The notes under the pieces were generated by a model, which saw nothing but the letters and a program-made list of their open reading frames with translations, ran no database searches and was not told the DNA's origin. The translations under genes were made by a program, and so were the position numbers. This document shows, one piece after another, positions 1 through 10,060 of a DNA stretch of 64,000 bases. The stretch is from Hyphomicrobiales bacterium (GTDB taxonomy: Bacteria > Pseudomonadota > Alphaproteobacteria > Rhizobiales > Rhizobiaceae), in assembly GCA_002709005.1 (NCBI GenBank), contig PAPH01000044.1:1-64000 (forward strand), given 5' to 3'. Positions within the stretch are counted from its first letter, which is position 1. The number at the start of each line of letters is the position of its first letter.

Positions 1-1
1 C

Positions 2-1873
2 CGCTACGGCTCGGGGGCGCTCGGCGGTGTCGTCAACGTCCGCACGCTCGATCCCGAAGACCTCATCAAGGACGGGCGCAACTTCGGCGGAATCGTGAAA
101 TCGACCTATGACAGCGCGGATGAGAGCGTCAGCGGATCGGCGGCGGCAGCTGTCCGTTCCGGAGATAGCTGGTTCATGGTCCAGGGCGGCTACAAGCAGG
201 GCCATGAGCGCGACAACCAGGGTACCATCGGCGGCTACGAGGCGGACCGCACCATCTCCAACCCGATGGATTTCGATCAGGGCAATGTGCTGGTGAAATT
301 CCACCAATATATCGAGGGTGGCCATCGCCTCGGCGTGACCGCCGAGTGGTTCAAGCGCGATGAGGATATCGATAACCTGCTCGGAACAACCTCCGCTGAC
401 ACCGGCACTGTTCTCTATGAGCCGGGGACGCTGAAAAGTGGCGAGATCGTCGACCGCAAGCGTTTCTCGCTGTCCTACGATTTCCTGTCTCCGGACAATA
501 CCGACCTCTTCGATGAAGCGAACGTCCAGCTTTACTGGCAAAAGCAGAAGCTCAACAACACGACCGACGGCTTTCGTCTGGAAGACGGCCGCGCGGGAAT
601 TCCAGGTGCCGAGGATCTTTACTACGGCCCACCCGAGGGCGTTTACCGGCGCGACAACCTGCTCGAGCAAACGGCATATGGGTTGACCGCGGACAGCTCG
701 AAAGATCTGACGATCGGCAACAATTTCCACTCCCTCCGGTTTGGCGGGGAGGCCTATCTGCAAAAGACCCACCAGTATTCGGCAGGCGTCGACAATTGCC
801 CGGACGTCGACTGGTCGACGATTCCGGAGTACACGTTCTATCCGGGAGGCCCTGGCATCGGCCCGCAGTCCTGCCGCTTCCTGCATACCAACGCTTCCGA
901 CATGCCGGACGTCGACAGCATGGTGCTCGGCTTCTTCGTCGAGGACGATATCAAGCTGATGGACGATCGGCTTACGATCACACCCGGCATCCGTTTCGAC
1001 TGGTTCAGCCACAAGCCGAAATCAACCGCCGCCTACGAGGACAGCCCGAACTACGATCCGTCCTATCTCAAGGACACCGACGATTTCGGTATCTCGCCGA
1101 AACTGCGCTTTGCATGGCAGGCAACGAGCGACCTGGAGCTTTTCGCCCAATGGGCCCAGGGTTTCCGCGCACCATCTGTTACCGAGCTTTACCAGAACTA
1201 CGGCTCGCCGGGCTCCTATGCGCGCATCGGCAATCCCGATCTGGAGACCGAGCGCAGCGACGGGTTCGAGATCGGCGCGAACTACGATTCCGGCGACCTC
1301 GCCCTGTCCGCGACCGTGTTCAGTTCCTACTACCGGGACTTCATCGACACCGTCACGCTGGCGCCTCCCGGCGGCGAATACCCGGTCGGGGGCGTGCAGG
1401 GCTACGTCAACCGCGCCCACGTCAATATCTACGGCGTCGAACTGGCCGGGCGGTGGAACATCAACAACGAGTGGCGCACCTGGGGCTCGGTCGCCTGGAC
1501 GGAAGGCCGCGATACCGACACCGACGAGTACCTCAACTCCGTCGCACCGCTGCGCGCCATCATCGGCCTCGGCTACGCGAAGGAAACCTGGGGAGCGGAT
1601 GTCTCGCTCACCGCGGCCGCCGCGCGCGACCACGTCAGCGGAGACGCAAACGAGAGAGGCTTCGTGGCCCCATCCTACGGAGTCGTCGACACCAGCTTCT
1701 GGTGGGAGCCGGAACAGATCGAGGGCCTCAAGCTCACGGCCGGCATATTCAACGTCTTCGACGAAAAATACTGGGATGCGGTCAGCGTGCCGAACGGCGT
1801 GAGCGATACCCGACGCGACTTCTACACCGAAGCAGGACGCAGTTTCCGTCTTTCGCTGACGAAGACGTTCTGA
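2..1873 (+). CDS. TonB-dependent outer membrane receptor (possibly heme/hemoglobin type), 5'-truncated by window start
   Basis: Frame is open to base 2 (RYGSGALGGVVNVRT plug motif) upstream of the listed ORF; GFRAPSVTELYQNYG...NPDLETERSDGFEIG barrel motif; ends in aromatic F (LSLTKTF). Confidence 0.88.
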   Translation, partial: RYGSGALGGVVNVRTLDPEDLIKDGRNFGGIVKSTYDSADESVSGSAAAAVRSGDSWFMVQGGYKQGHERDNQGTIGGYEADRTISNPMDFDQGNVLVKFHQYIEGGHRLGVTAEWFKRDEDIDNLLGTTSADTGTVLYEPGTLKSGEIVDRKRFSLSYDFLSPDNTDLFDEANVQLYWQKQKLNNTTDGFRLEDGRAGIPGAEDLYYGPPEGVYRRDNLLEQTAYGLTADSSKDLTIGNNFHSLRFGGEAYLQKTHQYSAGVDNCPDVDWSTIPEYTFYPGGPGIGPQSCRFLHTNASDMPDVDSMVLGFFVEDDIKLMDDRLTITPGIRFDWFSHKPKSTAAYEDSPNYDPSYLKDTDDFGISPKLRFAWQATSDLELFAQWAQGFRAPSVTELYQNYGSPGSYARIGNPDLETERSDGFEIGANYDSGDLALSATVFSSYYRDFIDTVTLAPPGGEYPVGGVQGYVNRAHVNIYGVELAGRWNINNEWRTWGSVAWTEGRDTDTDEYLNSVAPLRAIIGLGYAKETWGADVSLTAAAARDHVSGDANERGFVAPSYGVVDTSFWWEPEQIEGLKLTAGIFNVFDEKYWDAVSVPNGVSDTRRDFYTEAGRSFRLSLTKTF

Positions 1874-1894
1874 GGAGAAGAACGGCTTCCTGAA

Positions 1895-1928
1895 AACCCC
1901 CGCTGCCTTGCCGGCAGCGGGGGTTTTT
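1895..1928 (+). terminator. Rho-independent terminator after the TonB receptor
   Basis: CCCCCGCTGCC-ttg-CCGGCAGCGGGGG hairpin followed by TTTTT. Confidence 0.85.
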
Positions 1929-1956
1929 CATTTTCCACGAGACGGGGCGAAAGGGG

Positions 1957-3636
1957 TCAGAACAACCCTTCGATGTCCCCGCCTTCCGAAAGCCCGATCC
2001 GCTCCGAGGACGGCGAGCGGGGGAGACCCGGCATCGTCATGATCTCGCCGCAGACGGCGACGACGAACCCGGCGCCCGCCGAAAGCCTGACCTCGCGCAC
2101 CGGCAGCGTGTGACCAGTCGGCGCGCCGAGCTGTTTCGGGTCGGCGGAGAACGAATATTGCGTCTTGGCCATGCAGACCGGCAGTTTGCCGTAGCCCTGC
2201 TCCTCCCAGCGCGCGAGATCGTCGCGCACGGATTGCGGCGCCGTCACCTCGCCGGCGCGATAAATGCTGCGCGCCACGGTCTCGATCTTCTCGAACAGCG
2301 GCATGCTGTCGGGATAAAGCGGCGAGAACTGCGCCTGTCCGCTTTCGGCGATCTCGGCCACCTTGTGTGCCAGTTCCTCGGCGCCATCAGACCCTTCAGC
2401 CCAGTGCCGGCAGAGGATCGCCTCGACGCCGAGACCATCGCAATAATTCCGGATCGCCTCGATTTCCGACAGCGTGTCGGTGGCGAAATGGTTGATCGCG
2501 ACCACCACCGGCACCCCAAAGCCAAGCACGTTCTCGATGTGCCGGCCGAGATTGGCGCAGCCCGCCTGAAGCGCGGCGACGTTTTCCTCCCCGAGATCGG
2601 CTTTCTCCACCCCCCCGTTCATCTTGAGAGCGCGCACGGTGGCGACGACGACGGCAGCCGCCGGTGCGAGACCCGCCTTGCGGCACTTGATGTCGAAGAA
2701 TTTCTCGGCACCGAGATCGGCGCCGAAACCTGCCTCGGTGACCACGTAATCGGCAAGCTTCAGCGCCGTCCGCGTGGCGACGACCGAGTTGCAGCCGTGG
2801 GCGATATTGGCGAAGGGTCCGCCATGGACGAAGGCCGGCGTATGTTCGAGCGTCTGAACCAGGTTCGGCATCATCGCGTCCTTGAGCAGCACAGTCATGG
2901 CGCCGTCGGCCTTCAGCTCGCGCGCGAAGACCGGTGATTTGTCGCGCCGCGCGCCGATGACGATATTGCCGAGCCGGCGCTGGAGATCCTTGAGATCGCG
3001 CGCCAGGCAGAGGATCGCCATCACCTCGGAGGCGACCGTGATGTCGAAGCCGCTCTCGCGCGGAAAGCCGTTCGCCGGACCACCGAGCGCTGAGGTGATC
3101 TGGCGCAGCGCCCGGTCGTTCATGTCGAGCACCCTCCGCCAGGTTACGCGGCGGACATCGATATCGAGATCGTTGCCCCAGTAGATATGGTTGTCGATCA
3201 GCGCGGCGAGCAGATTGTTGGCCGTGGTGATGGCGTGAAAGTCGCCGGTGAAGTGGAGGTTGATGTCCTCCATCGGCACGACCTGTGCCCGGCCGCCGCC
3301 GGCCGCCCCGCCCTTGATCCCGAAATTGGGACCGAGAGAGGGTTCGCGCAGGCAGATGGCCGTCTTCTTGCCGATGGCCGAAAGCCCGTCGCCGAGCCCC
3401 ACTGTGGTCGTCGTCTTGCCCTCGCCCGCCGGCGTCGGACTGATCGCCGTCACCAGGATCAGCTTGCCGTCCGGACGGTCGGCGAGACTTTCGATGAAAT
3501 CGGCGGAGACCTTCGCCTTGTCATGGCCGTAAGGCAGGAGATGCTCACCGGGAATGCCGAGCTTCTCGCCGATCTCTCCGATCGGCCTTTTCCTTGCCGC
3601 CCGCGCAATCTCGATGTCGCTCTTGAATTCAGCCAT
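1957..3636 (-). CDS. fhs: Formate--tetrahydrofolate ligase
   Basis: 559 aa; [18 protein letters not shown] and [22 protein letters not shown] motifs. Confidence 0.97.
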   Translation of the reverse strand: MAEFKSDIEIARAARKRPIGEIGEKLGIPGEHLLPYGHDKAKVSADFIESLADRPDGKLILVTAISPTPAGEGKTTTTVGLGDGLSAIGKKTAICLREPSLGPNFGIKGGAAGGGRAQVVPMEDINLHFTGDFHAITTANNLLAALIDNHIYWGNDLDIDVRRVTWRRVLDMNDRALRQITSALGGPANGFPRESGFDITVASEVMAILCLARDLKDLQRRLGNIVIGARRDKSPVFARELKADGAMTVLLKDAMMPNLVQTLEHTPAFVHGGPFANIAHGCNSVVATRTALKLADYVVTEAGFGADLGAEKFFDIKCRKAGLAPAAAVVVATVRALKMNGGVEKADLGEENVAALQAGCANLGRHIENVLGFGVPVVVAINHFATDTLSEIEAIRNYCDGLGVEAILCRHWAEGSDGAEELAHKVAEIAESGQAQFSPLYPDSMPLFEKIETVARSIYRAGEVTAPQSVRDDLARWEEQGYGKLPVCMAKTQYSFSADPKQLGAPTGHTLPVREVRLSAGAGFVVAVCGEIMTMPGLPRSPSSERIGLSEGGDIEGLF

Positions 3637-3751
3637 GTGAAAGCCTCCCCGAAAGCCATTCTTTCAGGGAAGCCTTAAAGCGGTTCCGACAGGAATGCAC
3701 GAGCGTTCCCTCCGCAAAATCGTGTCATTTGCGACAGGAATGCCGAAGCTC

Positions 3752-6700
3752 CTACCCGTCCCCCATGGCGATCAGACTGGCATTGCCCCCCGAGGCAGCC
3801 GTGTTGACTGAAACCACCTGCTCGAGCGCGAAACGGGTAAGATAATTCGGTCCGCCCGCCTTGAAGCCGGTGCCGGAGAGCCCCGAGCCGCCGAAGGGCT
3901 GGGTGCCCACCACTGCGCCGATCATGTTGCGATTGACGTAGACGTTTCCGGTATCGAGCCGGTCGACCACCTTGCGCACCAACGCCTCGATGCGGGTGTG
4001 AACGCCCAGCGTGAGCCCGAAGCCGGTCGCCTCGATCTTGTCGAGAACGCTGTCGAGATCCTTCGCCTTCCAGCGCACCACATGGAGAACCGGCCAGAAG
4101 ATCTCGCGATCCAGCGCCTCGGCCTTCGACAGTTCGACAATCGTCGGCGCGAACCAAGTGCCCTTGGCCGGCGTCTCGCCCTGGAAGCGGACTTTCTGGC
4201 TCTTGCGCATGGTCTCGACGTGGTCGGCAAGCATCGCCTGCTGTTCGCCGTCGATCACGGGGCCAACATCGGTCGAGGCCAGCATCGGGTCGCCGAGCGT
4301 CAATTCCCGTGCTGCGCCCTCGATCATCTCCAGCATGCGGTCGGCGACATCGTCCTGGACGAAGAGGAGGCGTAACGCCGAGCAGCGCTGGCCGGCCGAG
4401 CGGAAGGCCGACATGACCACATCATCGGCCACCTGCTCCGGCAGGGCGGTTCCGTCGACGATCATAGCGTTCATCCCTCCGGTCTCGGCGATCAGCGGCA
4501 CGATGGGGCCATCCTTTGCGGCAAGCGTCCGGTTGATCGCCTGCGCGGTCTGCGTCGAGCCGGTGAATGCGACGCCGCCGATCTTCGGATGGGCGGTCAG
4601 CGCGGCGCCGACGTCGCCCTCCCCCGGCAGGAAGATCAATGCATCTTTCGGCACGCCCGCCCCGTGGAGAATGCGGATTGCTTCATAGGCGATCAGCGGA
4701 GTCTGCTCGGCCGGCTTGGCGATCACGGCATTGCCGGCGGCGAGCGCGGCCGTCACCTGACCGATGAAGATCGCCAGCGGAAAGTTCCACGGCGCGATGC
4801 AGGCAAAGACCCCGCGTCCGCGCCAGGCCATGCGATTGTCCTCGCCGGTGGGGCCGGGCATCACCGTCATCGCGCCGAACATCTCGCGCGACCGGTTGGC
4901 ATAGTAACGCAGGAAGTCCGTTGCCTCGCGGACTTCCGGAATACCGTCCTCGATCGTCTTGCCGCCCTCGCGAGCAAGCAGCGACAACAGCCGGTCACGG
5001 TTCGCCTCGAGCTGATCGGCGGCCCGTTCCAGAATGACCGCCCGCGCCTCGGCGGACGTCCGCGACCAGACCTTGAAGCCCCTCAACGCGGCCTGCATCG
5101 CCGGTTCGACATCGTCGGGGTTTGCGAAAATCACCGAGCCGACCTTCAGGGACGGGTCATGCGGAGCGAAGACCGTCAGCGGTTCCCCCTTCGCCTTCAA
5201 TCCCGGCACCAACGGCGCCGCGTCGACAGGATCGACAACCTTCCCCATGCCTTCGGTCACCCCCGCTAATTCGTATCGGTCGCCGAACTCTATGCCCGAG
5301 GAGTTTCTGCGGCCCTCGTACAGGGCGCCCGGCAGCGGAATGTTGCCGTTGCGCGCAGACCGCCCCTCATCGAGGCCCAGCTTCCGGGCCGGGCGCTCAA
5401 GGAGATCGGAGATCGGAATCTTCTTGTCTCCGGCCACCGCCACGAAGGAGGAATTGGCGCCGTTTTCGAGCAGCCGGCGCACAAGATAGGCCAGCAGATC
5501 GCGATAGCCGCCGACCGGCGCGTAGACCCGGCAGGAGACCCGCTCATTGCTCTTCATAAGGCTGTCGTAGAGCACCTCGCCCATACCGTGGAGACGCTGG
5601 AACTCGAAGCCTTTCATCTCGCCCGCCATCTCCATGATCGTCGCCACGGTCAGCGCGTTGTGGGTGGCGAATTGCGGATAGAGCACGTCGCGCATGTCGA
5701 GCATCTTCCGGGCGCAGGCCAGATAGCTCAGATCGGTCGCCGCTTTCCGCGTGTAGACCGCATAGTCGTCGAGCCCGCGTTCCTGCGCGCGTTTGATCTC
5801 GGTGTCCCAGTAGGCGCCCTTGACAAGCCGCACCATCATCCGGCGGTCGGTGGTCCGGCAAAGTTCGCCGATATGGTCGATTACCTCCGGCGCCCGCTTC
5901 TGGTAGGCTTGGATCGCCAGCCCGAACCCATCCCAGCCGTCGAGCGAGGGATCGGTGAAAACCCGGTCGATTACGTCGAGCGACAACTCAAGCCGGTCGA
6001 CTTCCTCGGCGTCGATGGTGAAGTTGAGATCGTGTTCCTTCGCCATTCGCGCCAGTTCGATCACGTCGGGCACGAGGTCCTCCAGAACCTGATCGACATG
6101 GGTTGGAAGATAGCGGGGATGGAGCGCGGAAAGCTTCACGGAGATGCCCGGACGGTCGGGCAGTTTCTTGCCGGCATTCATCTTCTTGGCCGCCTTGCCG
6201 ATCGCCGCGATCGCGTCGGCATAGGATTTGAAATAGCGCTTTGCGTCGTCGCGCGTCCATGCCCCCTCGCCCAGCATGTCGAAGGAGTGGCGATAGCCGC
6301 GCGCCTCGTTCTTGGCCGCGCGCGACAGCGCGTCCTCGATCGTTTCGCCGAGCACGAAGTGATGGCCGAGGAAGCGCATCGCCTGGCGCGTCGCGGTCCT
6401 CACCGTCGGCATGCCCATGCGCTTGACGAGACCGCCGAGCACGCCTTCGGGCGTTTCGCCGGGGCGGATCACCCGCGCCGACATGCCGAGCGCCCAGGCG
6501 GAGGCCGAGACGAACCAGCTTTCGCCATGCGCCTCGTGCTCGCTCCAGTGGCCTTCCTTCAGCTTGTCCTCTATCAGCTTGTCCTGGGTGAGCGCGTCCG
6601 GCACCCGCAGCAGCGCCTCCGCCAGCACCATCAGCGCCAAACCTTCGCGCGTCGACAGGCCGTATTCACGCAGGAAATCCTCGACACCGCCGATCGAACC

Positions 6701-6886
6701 CGCGCCATCGCGAATCGCCTCGATCATCCGCGTGGCTCTGAGATCGATCGACCGCTCCTGGGATTCGGACAATTCGAGCTTCCGGGCAAATGCCTGGACC
6801 AGCTTGTCGTCGTCGGGCGCGTGCGGCGCATGGAACGGCGCGATCGCGGGTTCGGATGAGGCCGTCTGGCGGGCTGCGGTCGGCAT
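3752..6886 (-). CDS. putA: Bifunctional proline dehydrogenase / delta-1-pyrroline-5-carboxylate dehydrogenase
   Basis: 1044 aa; PRODH motifs (RLVKGAYWDTEIKRAQ) and ALDH motifs (AETGGMNAMIVD, FRSAGQRCSALR). Confidence 0.96.
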   Translation of the reverse strand: MPTAARQTASSEPAIAPFHAPHAPDDDKLVQAFARKLELSESQERSIDLRATRMIEAIRDGAGSIGGVEDFLREYGLSTREGLALMVLAEALLRVPDALTQDKLIEDKLKEGHWSEHEAHGESWFVSASAWALGMSARVIRPGETPEGVLGGLVKRMGMPTVRTATRQAMRFLGHHFVLGETIEDALSRAAKNEARGYRHSFDMLGEGAWTRDDAKRYFKSYADAIAAIGKAAKKMNAGKKLPDRPGISVKLSALHPRYLPTHVDQVLEDLVPDVIELARMAKEHDLNFTIDAEEVDRLELSLDVIDRVFTDPSLDGWDGFGLAIQAYQKRAPEVIDHIGELCRTTDRRMMVRLVKGAYWDTEIKRAQERGLDDYAVYTRKAATDLSYLACARKMLDMRDVLYPQFATHNALTVATIMEMAGEMKGFEFQRLHGMGEVLYDSLMKSNERVSCRVYAPVGGYRDLLAYLVRRLLENGANSSFVAVAGDKKIPISDLLERPARKLGLDEGRSARNGNIPLPGALYEGRRNSSGIEFGDRYELAGVTEGMGKVVDPVDAAPLVPGLKAKGEPLTVFAPHDPSLKVGSVIFANPDDVEPAMQAALRGFKVWSRTSAEARAVILERAADQLEANRDRLLSLLAREGGKTIEDGIPEVREATDFLRYYANRSREMFGAMTVMPGPTGEDNRMAWRGRGVFACIAPWNFPLAIFIGQVTAALAAGNAVIAKPAEQTPLIAYEAIRILHGAGVPKDALIFLPGEGDVGAALTAHPKIGGVAFTGSTQTAQAINRTLAAKDGPIVPLIAETGGMNAMIVDGTALPEQVADDVVMSAFRSAGQRCSALRLLFVQDDVADRMLEMIEGAARELTLGDPMLASTDVGPVIDGEQQAMLADHVETMRKSQKVRFQGETPAKGTWFAPTIVELSKAEALDREIFWPVLHVVRWKAKDLDSVLDKIEATGFGLTLGVHTRIEALVRKVVDRLDTGNVYVNRNMIGAVVGTQPFGGSGLSGTGFKAGGPNYLTRFALEQVVSVNTAASGGNASLIAMGDG

Positions 6887-6992
6887 GGATCAATCTCCCG
6901 TGTTTTTCACACCATACCGGATTTCATGCTATATATCTCACCAATGATTGAGGTGAAATCGGCGACTTCAATCGGAAAATTAGGGAAATACC

Positions 6993-7460
6993 GTGAATTC
7001 CAAAAGCCTTGACCGTATCGACCGCAAGATCCTCCGCACCATGCAGGATGACGGACGGCTGACGAACCTGCAACTGGCGGAGAGGATAAGCCTCTCGCCC
7101 ACCGCCACCGCGGAGCGCCTCAAGCGGCTGACGCGCGACGGCTACATTCTCGGCTATCAGGCGATGCTTTCGCCGGAAAAGCTCGACCTCGGCATGCTCG
7201 TCTATGTCGAGGTGAAGCTCGACCGCACCACGCCGGACGTGTTCGACGAATTCGCGACGGCCATCCGCAAGGCCGAGGAGGTCATGGAGTGCCACATGGT
7301 CGCCGGTGGCTTCGACTATCTCATCAAGGCGCGGGTCAAGGGGATGGACACCTACCGCAGCTTTCTCTCGGACGTCATCCTGTCGCTCCCCGGCATCCGG
7401 GAAACCCACACCTATGCGGTGATGGAGGAAATCAAGAATACCGACAAACTCCCCGTCTAG
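6993..7460 (+). CDS. Lrp/AsnC family transcriptional regulator, likely proline-responsive (PutR-like)
   Basis: 155 aa; HTH (LDRIDRKILRTMQDDGRLTNLQLAERISLSPTATAERLKRL) plus RAM domain; divergent from putA. Confidence 0.9.
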   Translation: MNSKSLDRIDRKILRTMQDDGRLTNLQLAERISLSPTATAERLKRLTRDGYILGYQAMLSPEKLDLGMLVYVEVKLDRTTPDVFDEFATAIRKAEEVMECHMVAGGFDYLIKARVKGMDTYRSFLSDVILSLPGIRETHTYAVMEEIKNTDKLPV

Positions 7461-7616
7461 GTCATGCCCGATCGACCCTCTTCATGAGCTCATGAACTTG
7501 GGACATTAGATGGTGAAAATGCGCGCGTGGCCGCCCGGAGCAATGGCGCGGAACTCGGATTCTATGTAACGATAATCTGACAAACATTCAGATTAACTCG
7601 AGACCGGTTAACCCCC

Positions 7617-8330
7617 ATGGTGGAACGTGTTCGTCTGTTAAAGCTGCTGCAGGGTGTGAATTCGGAAATCGAACTGGCCGCGCTTCTGCGCGAGGCTGCG
7701 CACCAGTTCGACATGTCGTCTTTCGCGATCTACGATCTTCCCTGTCGGAACGCGGTGCAGCTCAAGCCCTATGTGCGCCTGACGGATACACCGACCCGGT
7801 TCTACGACAACTACGACCGCCATGAATTGCTGCGGGATTCGCCGATGTTCAACCATCTGCGGAAATCGACCACTCCGAAGCTCTGGCGCTCGGACACCCT
7901 TCTGCACAAGCGAACAGAGCCCCGCAATGCCCATGTCAGGGATGTCCTGTCGGAAATGGGTTTCGAAGATGCCGCCGTCATTCCGGTTCACAAGATCGAC
8001 GGAACACGAGGGGCCGTCATATTCTCCGGCAGCGGCGTGGACATCAGTCATTATGAACTGGGCATACTCGGCCTGATCGCCGTCCACGCCTACGACATTT
8101 TCGACCTTCTGAACCAGGCCCGCGAGGCACTCGACAACCCCCTGACCGCCCGCGAGACGGAGGTTCTCGAATGGGCGGCCAACGGCAAGACATCCGGAGA
8201 GATCGCCCAGATTCTCGCGCTCTCGGATCACACGATCAACACCTACATGAATTCGGCAATGCGCAAGCTCGATTGCGTCAATCGCACGCAACTGGTTGCC
8301 AAGGCACTGCGTCTGCACCTGATCAACTAG
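7617..8330 (+). CDS. LuxR-family regulator with autoinducer-binding domain
   Basis: C-terminal LTARETEVLEWAANGKTSGEIAQILALSDHTINTYMNSAMRKL (GerE HTH); N-terminal autoinducer-binding-like region. Confidence 0.85.
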   Translation: MVERVRLLKLLQGVNSEIELAALLREAAHQFDMSSFAIYDLPCRNAVQLKPYVRLTDTPTRFYDNYDRHELLRDSPMFNHLRKSTTPKLWRSDTLLHKRTEPRNAHVRDVLSEMGFEDAAVIPVHKIDGTRGAVIFSGSGVDISHYELGILGLIAVHAYDIFDLLNQAREALDNPLTARETEVLEWAANGKTSGEIAQILALSDHTINTYMNSAMRKLDCVNRTQLVAKALRLHLIN

Positions 8331-8394
8331 GCGGCGAATTCATCGGACTGGAGATGACCGGCAGAACTGCACGACGAGCACGGGGGACGGGAAC

Positions 8395-8883
8395 TTGGTC
8401 GTGAAATTCGAATTCAGCAAGGACACCAAAAGACCACGGGGAACTGAACACATCCGGATATCGGGCGACGATCTGCTCGAGCTCCTCTGCGCGCATCAGA
8501 AATTCGGCTTCTGGCGCAGCGAACTCGACACCGGACACACATTCTGGTCCCGCGACATCTTCGACATCTACGGGCTTCCCTTTACCGAGGGTCCGGTCAA
8601 TCTCTCGGCGGCCAACGCCATCGTCCATCCCGATGATCTTCGCTACATGCTTCTGTTGACCGAACGCTCGGCCAGGGAGAAGACGGGGTTCCACTATGTG
8701 CTTCGCCTCCTGGGTCCGCACGGGCACCACAGATACGTGCGCTCTGTCGGGCGCTACCGCGTGACGGGGGAAGGACGGGAGGAACTCTACGGAACGTTCG
8801 AACTCTTCCACGACCAGAGCCGGCTGGTGGGCGTCGTCGACAGCCTCGACCGTCCTGACCCGGAAGATGTCAGCCAGCCTTAG
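8395..8883 (+). CDS. PAS (PAS_3-like) domain protein
   Basis: 162 aa; GFWRSELDTGHTFWSRDIFDIYGLP...VHPDDLRYMLLL; start codon (TTG) uncertain. Confidence 0.65.
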   Translation: MVVKFEFSKDTKRPRGTEHIRISGDDLLELLCAHQKFGFWRSELDTGHTFWSRDIFDIYGLPFTEGPVNLSAANAIVHPDDLRYMLLLTERSAREKTGFHYVLRLLGPHGHHRYVRSVGRYRVTGEGREELYGTFELFHDQSRLVGVVDSLDRPDPEDVSQP

Positions 8884-8932
8884 TGGTCGAACCGGACTTG
8901 GCGATCGAGTTGATTTGACGCCCAAGCCCGGT

Positions 8933-10060
8933 TCAGCGATCAAGAATGTCGCGCATTTCCACGAGGTTGGACCGAACCCGCAGCACGTAAAAACCCATCG
9001 TCGCCAGATGAGACGGCATGATCCAGCTCGCCTCGTTGCCGTTCGAGATGATGAAGGGCGTCATGTCCAGCGCCCCCCGCAGCTGATCAGCCGTCCTGTC
9101 CCAGACGAGGTCGATCCGCCGGTCGTTGTAGACGTCGGCGAAATCGGACTGGGTAGCGCGCAGCAGGCCGTAATAGGCGTAGAGCTGGCCGTAGGTGAAC
9201 CAGAAACGGTCGTCGGCGCGCGCATCGAACCAGCCGGCATCGCTCGCCTCCATCTGCTGACGGAGGATGTCGGAGGTGGAACCGATGTCGCCGGTGATGC
9301 GGTCGAGGAACTGCAGCAGATTGTCGGAACGCGCGTCGAACTCGCCCGTACAGTTTTCCAGTTCCGCATTGAACGCCTCGAGCGCCCGGCGCGCCTCGCG
9401 CTGCCGTTCCGGCGTCGAGGGCTGCACGAAGGGCGGCGTGAAGGTCAGCCACCAAGCATCCTCGTCATAGGCCATCGCCTGCCGCGCGTCCTGAAGGTTC
9501 TGGTTGATCTGGGAAGTGCCGCGGACGCGCCCCAGCCGGTCCACCAGTTCCACCGTCGTCCGCCGGATCACCTGGTTGATGCCGAGCTGGAAGGCTGCCT
9601 TGTTGTCGAGGAAGGGCGTGTACTTCCAGTCGAGGCCGAACAGGCCGGCCTTCGACAGCGGCATGGAAGGCACCCAGCTGTTCTGGTTGACGTTGAAATC
9701 GATCAGATCGCCGGTCACCTGCACGATGGCCGAGGGAGCGCATTTTCCCGCATCTGCGGCGTCCAGCGGCACCCCGGGACTGATTTTCCGGGAGGCAAAC
9801 TCGTACCGGTCGGGATAGTCCGGATTGTAGTTCGTCCAGCGTTCCGCCACCCAGATGAAATGGCCGTACCCGACCACGAGCAGCAGAAGGAGAATGAGAA
9901 TGGGTATCCGCACCAGCCAGCCGCGCTTGGTGTACCATCGCCCCACCGCCATGAAGGGCCAGAGGATCATCGCGACCAGCCAGCCGATTCCGCGGCCAAT
10001 GGCGTTGAATATCCGCGCGAAGAATTCGATCACCGGATCAAGCATCGTCTCTGGCTCCAT
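8933..10060 (-). CDS. DUF2333-family membrane-anchored protein
   Basis: 375 aa; single N-terminal TM (IPILILLLLLVVGYGHFIW) and a long soluble region resembling DUF2333; overlaps the upstream gene by 23 bp. Confidence 0.7.
   Translation of the reverse strand: MEPETMLDPVIEFFARIFNAIGRGIGWLVAMILWPFMAVGRWYTKRGWLVRIPILILLLLLVVGYGHFIWVAERWTNYNPDYPDRYEFASRKISPGVPLDAADAGKCAPSAIVQVTGDLIDFNVNQNSWVPSMPLSKAGLFGLDWKYTPFLDNKAAFQLGINQVIRRTTVELVDRLGRVRGTSQINQNLQDARQAMAYDEDAWWLTFTPPFVQPSTPERQREARRALEAFNAELENCTGEFDARSDNLLQFLDRITGDIGSTSDILRQQMEASDAGWFDARADDRFWFTYGQLYAYYGLLRATQSDFADVYNDRRIDLVWDRTADQLRGALDMTPFIISNGNEASWIMPSHLATMGFYVLRVRSNLVEMRDILDR

Noticed and set aside
3713-3732. Dyad after putA as a terminator
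   Set aside because: Short 5-bp stem, no T-tract; insufficient for a terminator call
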